From JANPPS01 sp964242575 (GTDB lineage: Bacteria; Pseudomonadota; Alphaproteobacteria; Acetobacterales; Acetobacteraceae), in contig CAXTCN010000015.1 in assembly GCA_964242575.1 (NCBI GenBank), forward strand, positions 1 through 64,000: a DNA stretch of 64,000 bases. Reading direction: 5' to 3'. Positions within the stretch are counted from its first letter, which is position 1, and every line of letters begins with the position of its first letter. The notes beneath the pieces are model-generated. The model saw only the letters and a program-made list of their open reading frames with translations, was not told the origin of the DNA and searched no databases. The position numbers and the translations under genes were made by a program. Shown piece by piece: positions 63,065 through 64,000 of the stretch.

Positions 63065-64000
63065 CTACGCCAGGCGCAGGCTGAAAATCAGCGCCAGGCT
63101 GACCGCGCCCAGCAGCAGCAGCGACAGCGTGACCGCTGCTGTCACCGGCCCGCCGGCCCGCGCTACCACCCGGACATCGACGCCCAGGCCCAGCGCCGCC
63201 ATCGACAGGATAGTCAGGATGTTGGCCACGGCCGCCACTGGCCCGAGCAACGCTTGCGGCAGCAGCCCGAAGGTGCGGAGCGCGGCCAGGCCGAGGAACG
63301 CCAGGATGAACCAGGGCACCAGGCGGCGCAGCGCCACGCGCCCCTGCGCCGCGTTGGCGCGCGGCCGGCTTCGCAGCAGCGACAATGCCAGCACGACCGG
63401 GCCGAGCATTAGCACCCGCACCAGCTTGACCAGCGTGCCGACCTGCGTGCTGACCAGGCCGACCGGCGCCGTGGCCGCCAATACCTGCGGCACGGCATAG
63501 ACCGTGAGGCCCGCCAGCACGCCGTACTGCGTCGCCGACAGGCCGATCACCGTCACGAGCAACGGCAGGCCGAGCACCACCAGCACCCCGAGCACGGCCG
63601 TGCAGGCGATGGAGCAGGCGACGTCGTCCCCGTCGGCGCCGATCACTGGCGCCACGGCCGCGATGGCGGAGTTGCCGCAGATGGCGTTGCCGCACGCCAC
63701 CAGCATCGCCATGCGCCACGGCAGGCCCAGCATCCGCCCGATGCCGTAGCTGGCCGCCACGGCGACGGCGACCACGGCCGCGATGCCAACCAACAACTGC
63801 GGCCCGACTGCCCAGACCGCGGCGAAGCTGATGGACGCGCCCAGCAGCGCCACCGCGACCTCCAGCAGGGTCTTGGCGGTGAACTCGACGCCCGGGCACC
63901 ATCGCGCGCCCGGGGTCCAGGCGGTGCGGACCGCGGCGCCGAGTAGGATGGCCAGCACCAGCGGCTCGAGCCACAGGCGGCCGAGCAGCCGTTGCTCCAG
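63065..64000 (-). CDS. YeiH/PSE-family putative sulfate exporter, 5' end beyond the window
   Basis: The visible ~312 residues cover most of a membrane protein of the UPF0324/YeiH family (VAVALLGASISFAAVWAVG; MLVACGNAICGNSAIAAVAPVIGA; TVYAVPQVLAA), with about nine helices. The frame remains open at the window edge, so the N-terminus lies beyond position 64000. The putative sulfate export role is from family annotation and not certain. Its end converges on the ABC exporter, 14 bases away. Confidence 0.85.
   Translation of the reverse strand: MEQRLLGRLWLEPLVLAILLGAAVRTAWTPGARWCPGVEFTAKTLLEVAVALLGASISFAAVWAVGPQLLVGIAAVVAVAVAASYGIGRMLGLPWRMAMLVACGNAICGNSAIAAVAPVIGADGDDVACSIACTAVLGVLVVLGLPLLVTVIGLSATQYGVLAGLTVYAVPQVLAATAPVGLVSTQVGTLVKLVRVLMLGPVVLALSLLRSRPRANAAQGRVALRRLVPWFILAFLGLAALRTFGLLPQALLGPVAAVANILTILSMAALGLGVDVRVVARAGGPVTAAVTLSLLLLGAVSLALIFSLRLA

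Overview
The window is GC-rich (roughly two-thirds G+C by eye), densely packed, Gram-negative bacterial chromosome. It carries a class I PHA synthase, sigma-54 promoters with an AcoR-type activator, an ispH-thrB-rnhA run, an RpiR-controlled inositol operon and several Tat, lipobox and PEP-CTERM signals. Together these suggest an alphaproteobacterium, possibly Acetobacteraceae/Rhodospirillales. That placement is inference, because the window has no rRNA or other phylogenetic marker.

Region 1 (1-10,375) is a soluble di-iron monooxygenase (propane/MimABCD type) catabolic locus. mimA-B-C-D, an amidohydrolase, a DUF59 protein and a GroEL-like chaperonin form one minus-strand operon. Upstream lie an NAD-dependent alcohol dehydrogenase with a coupled 62-aa protein, also minus strand. 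A divergent sigma-54 activator (GAFTGA present) follows. I find near-consensus -24/-12 promoters before both mimA and adh, each preceded by paired dyads, so one activator probably drives both units. The chaperonin reading frame leaves GroEL homology about 50 bases from the window edge, as if an insertion element had interrupted it.

Region 2 (10,376-18,205) holds a frameshifted small gene, a coiled-coil protein, a catalytically degenerate HtrA-like protein coupled to a truncated LuxR-type regulator, the PHA synthase, and a molybdate locus. The locus is unusual. A ModE-like DNA-binding protein lacks molybdate domains, a ModE-like operator lies between the divergent units, and the forward operon encodes two ModA-type proteins, a PEP-CTERM protein with a doubled molybdopterin-oxidoreductase-like domain, and a free-standing molbindin. 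No ModB or ModC is present.

Region 3 (18,218-31,546) holds an FMO-like flavoprotein, glucose-6-phosphate dehydrogenase, a vanadium haloperoxidase/PAP2-like protein with a Gly-Thr-Thr repeat, a class III cyclase with TPRs divergent from a subtilase, two small lipoproteins, an amidase divergent from an APC permease, a cytosine methyltransferase with two compensating frame changes, and msrA.

Region 4 (31,614-46,346) holds a GST-type isomerase, a coiled-coil protein, and a carbohydrate ABC transporter whose minus-strand genes are split by a plus-strand PAS-GGDEF-EAL gene ending at a strong hairpin. mfd, a lipoprotein, ispH, thrB and rnhA follow, then a short AT-richer patch with one unrecognised ORF.

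Region 5 (46,309-58,349) is a myo-inositol locus: a nine-gene minus-strand operon (iolI-like, ABC ATPase, permease, rpiR, iolC-DUF2090, iolD, iolE, iolB, iolG-like) with a divergent substrate-binding protein. iolD carries a one-base frameshift. Region 6 (58,425-64,000) holds a secreted HIU hydrolase, a BadF/NagK-like kinase, a SWIB-domain protein, a GNAT acetyltransferase coupled to an ABC exporter, and a YeiH-type transporter cut by the window end. I saw no tRNA, rRNA or CRISPR array.
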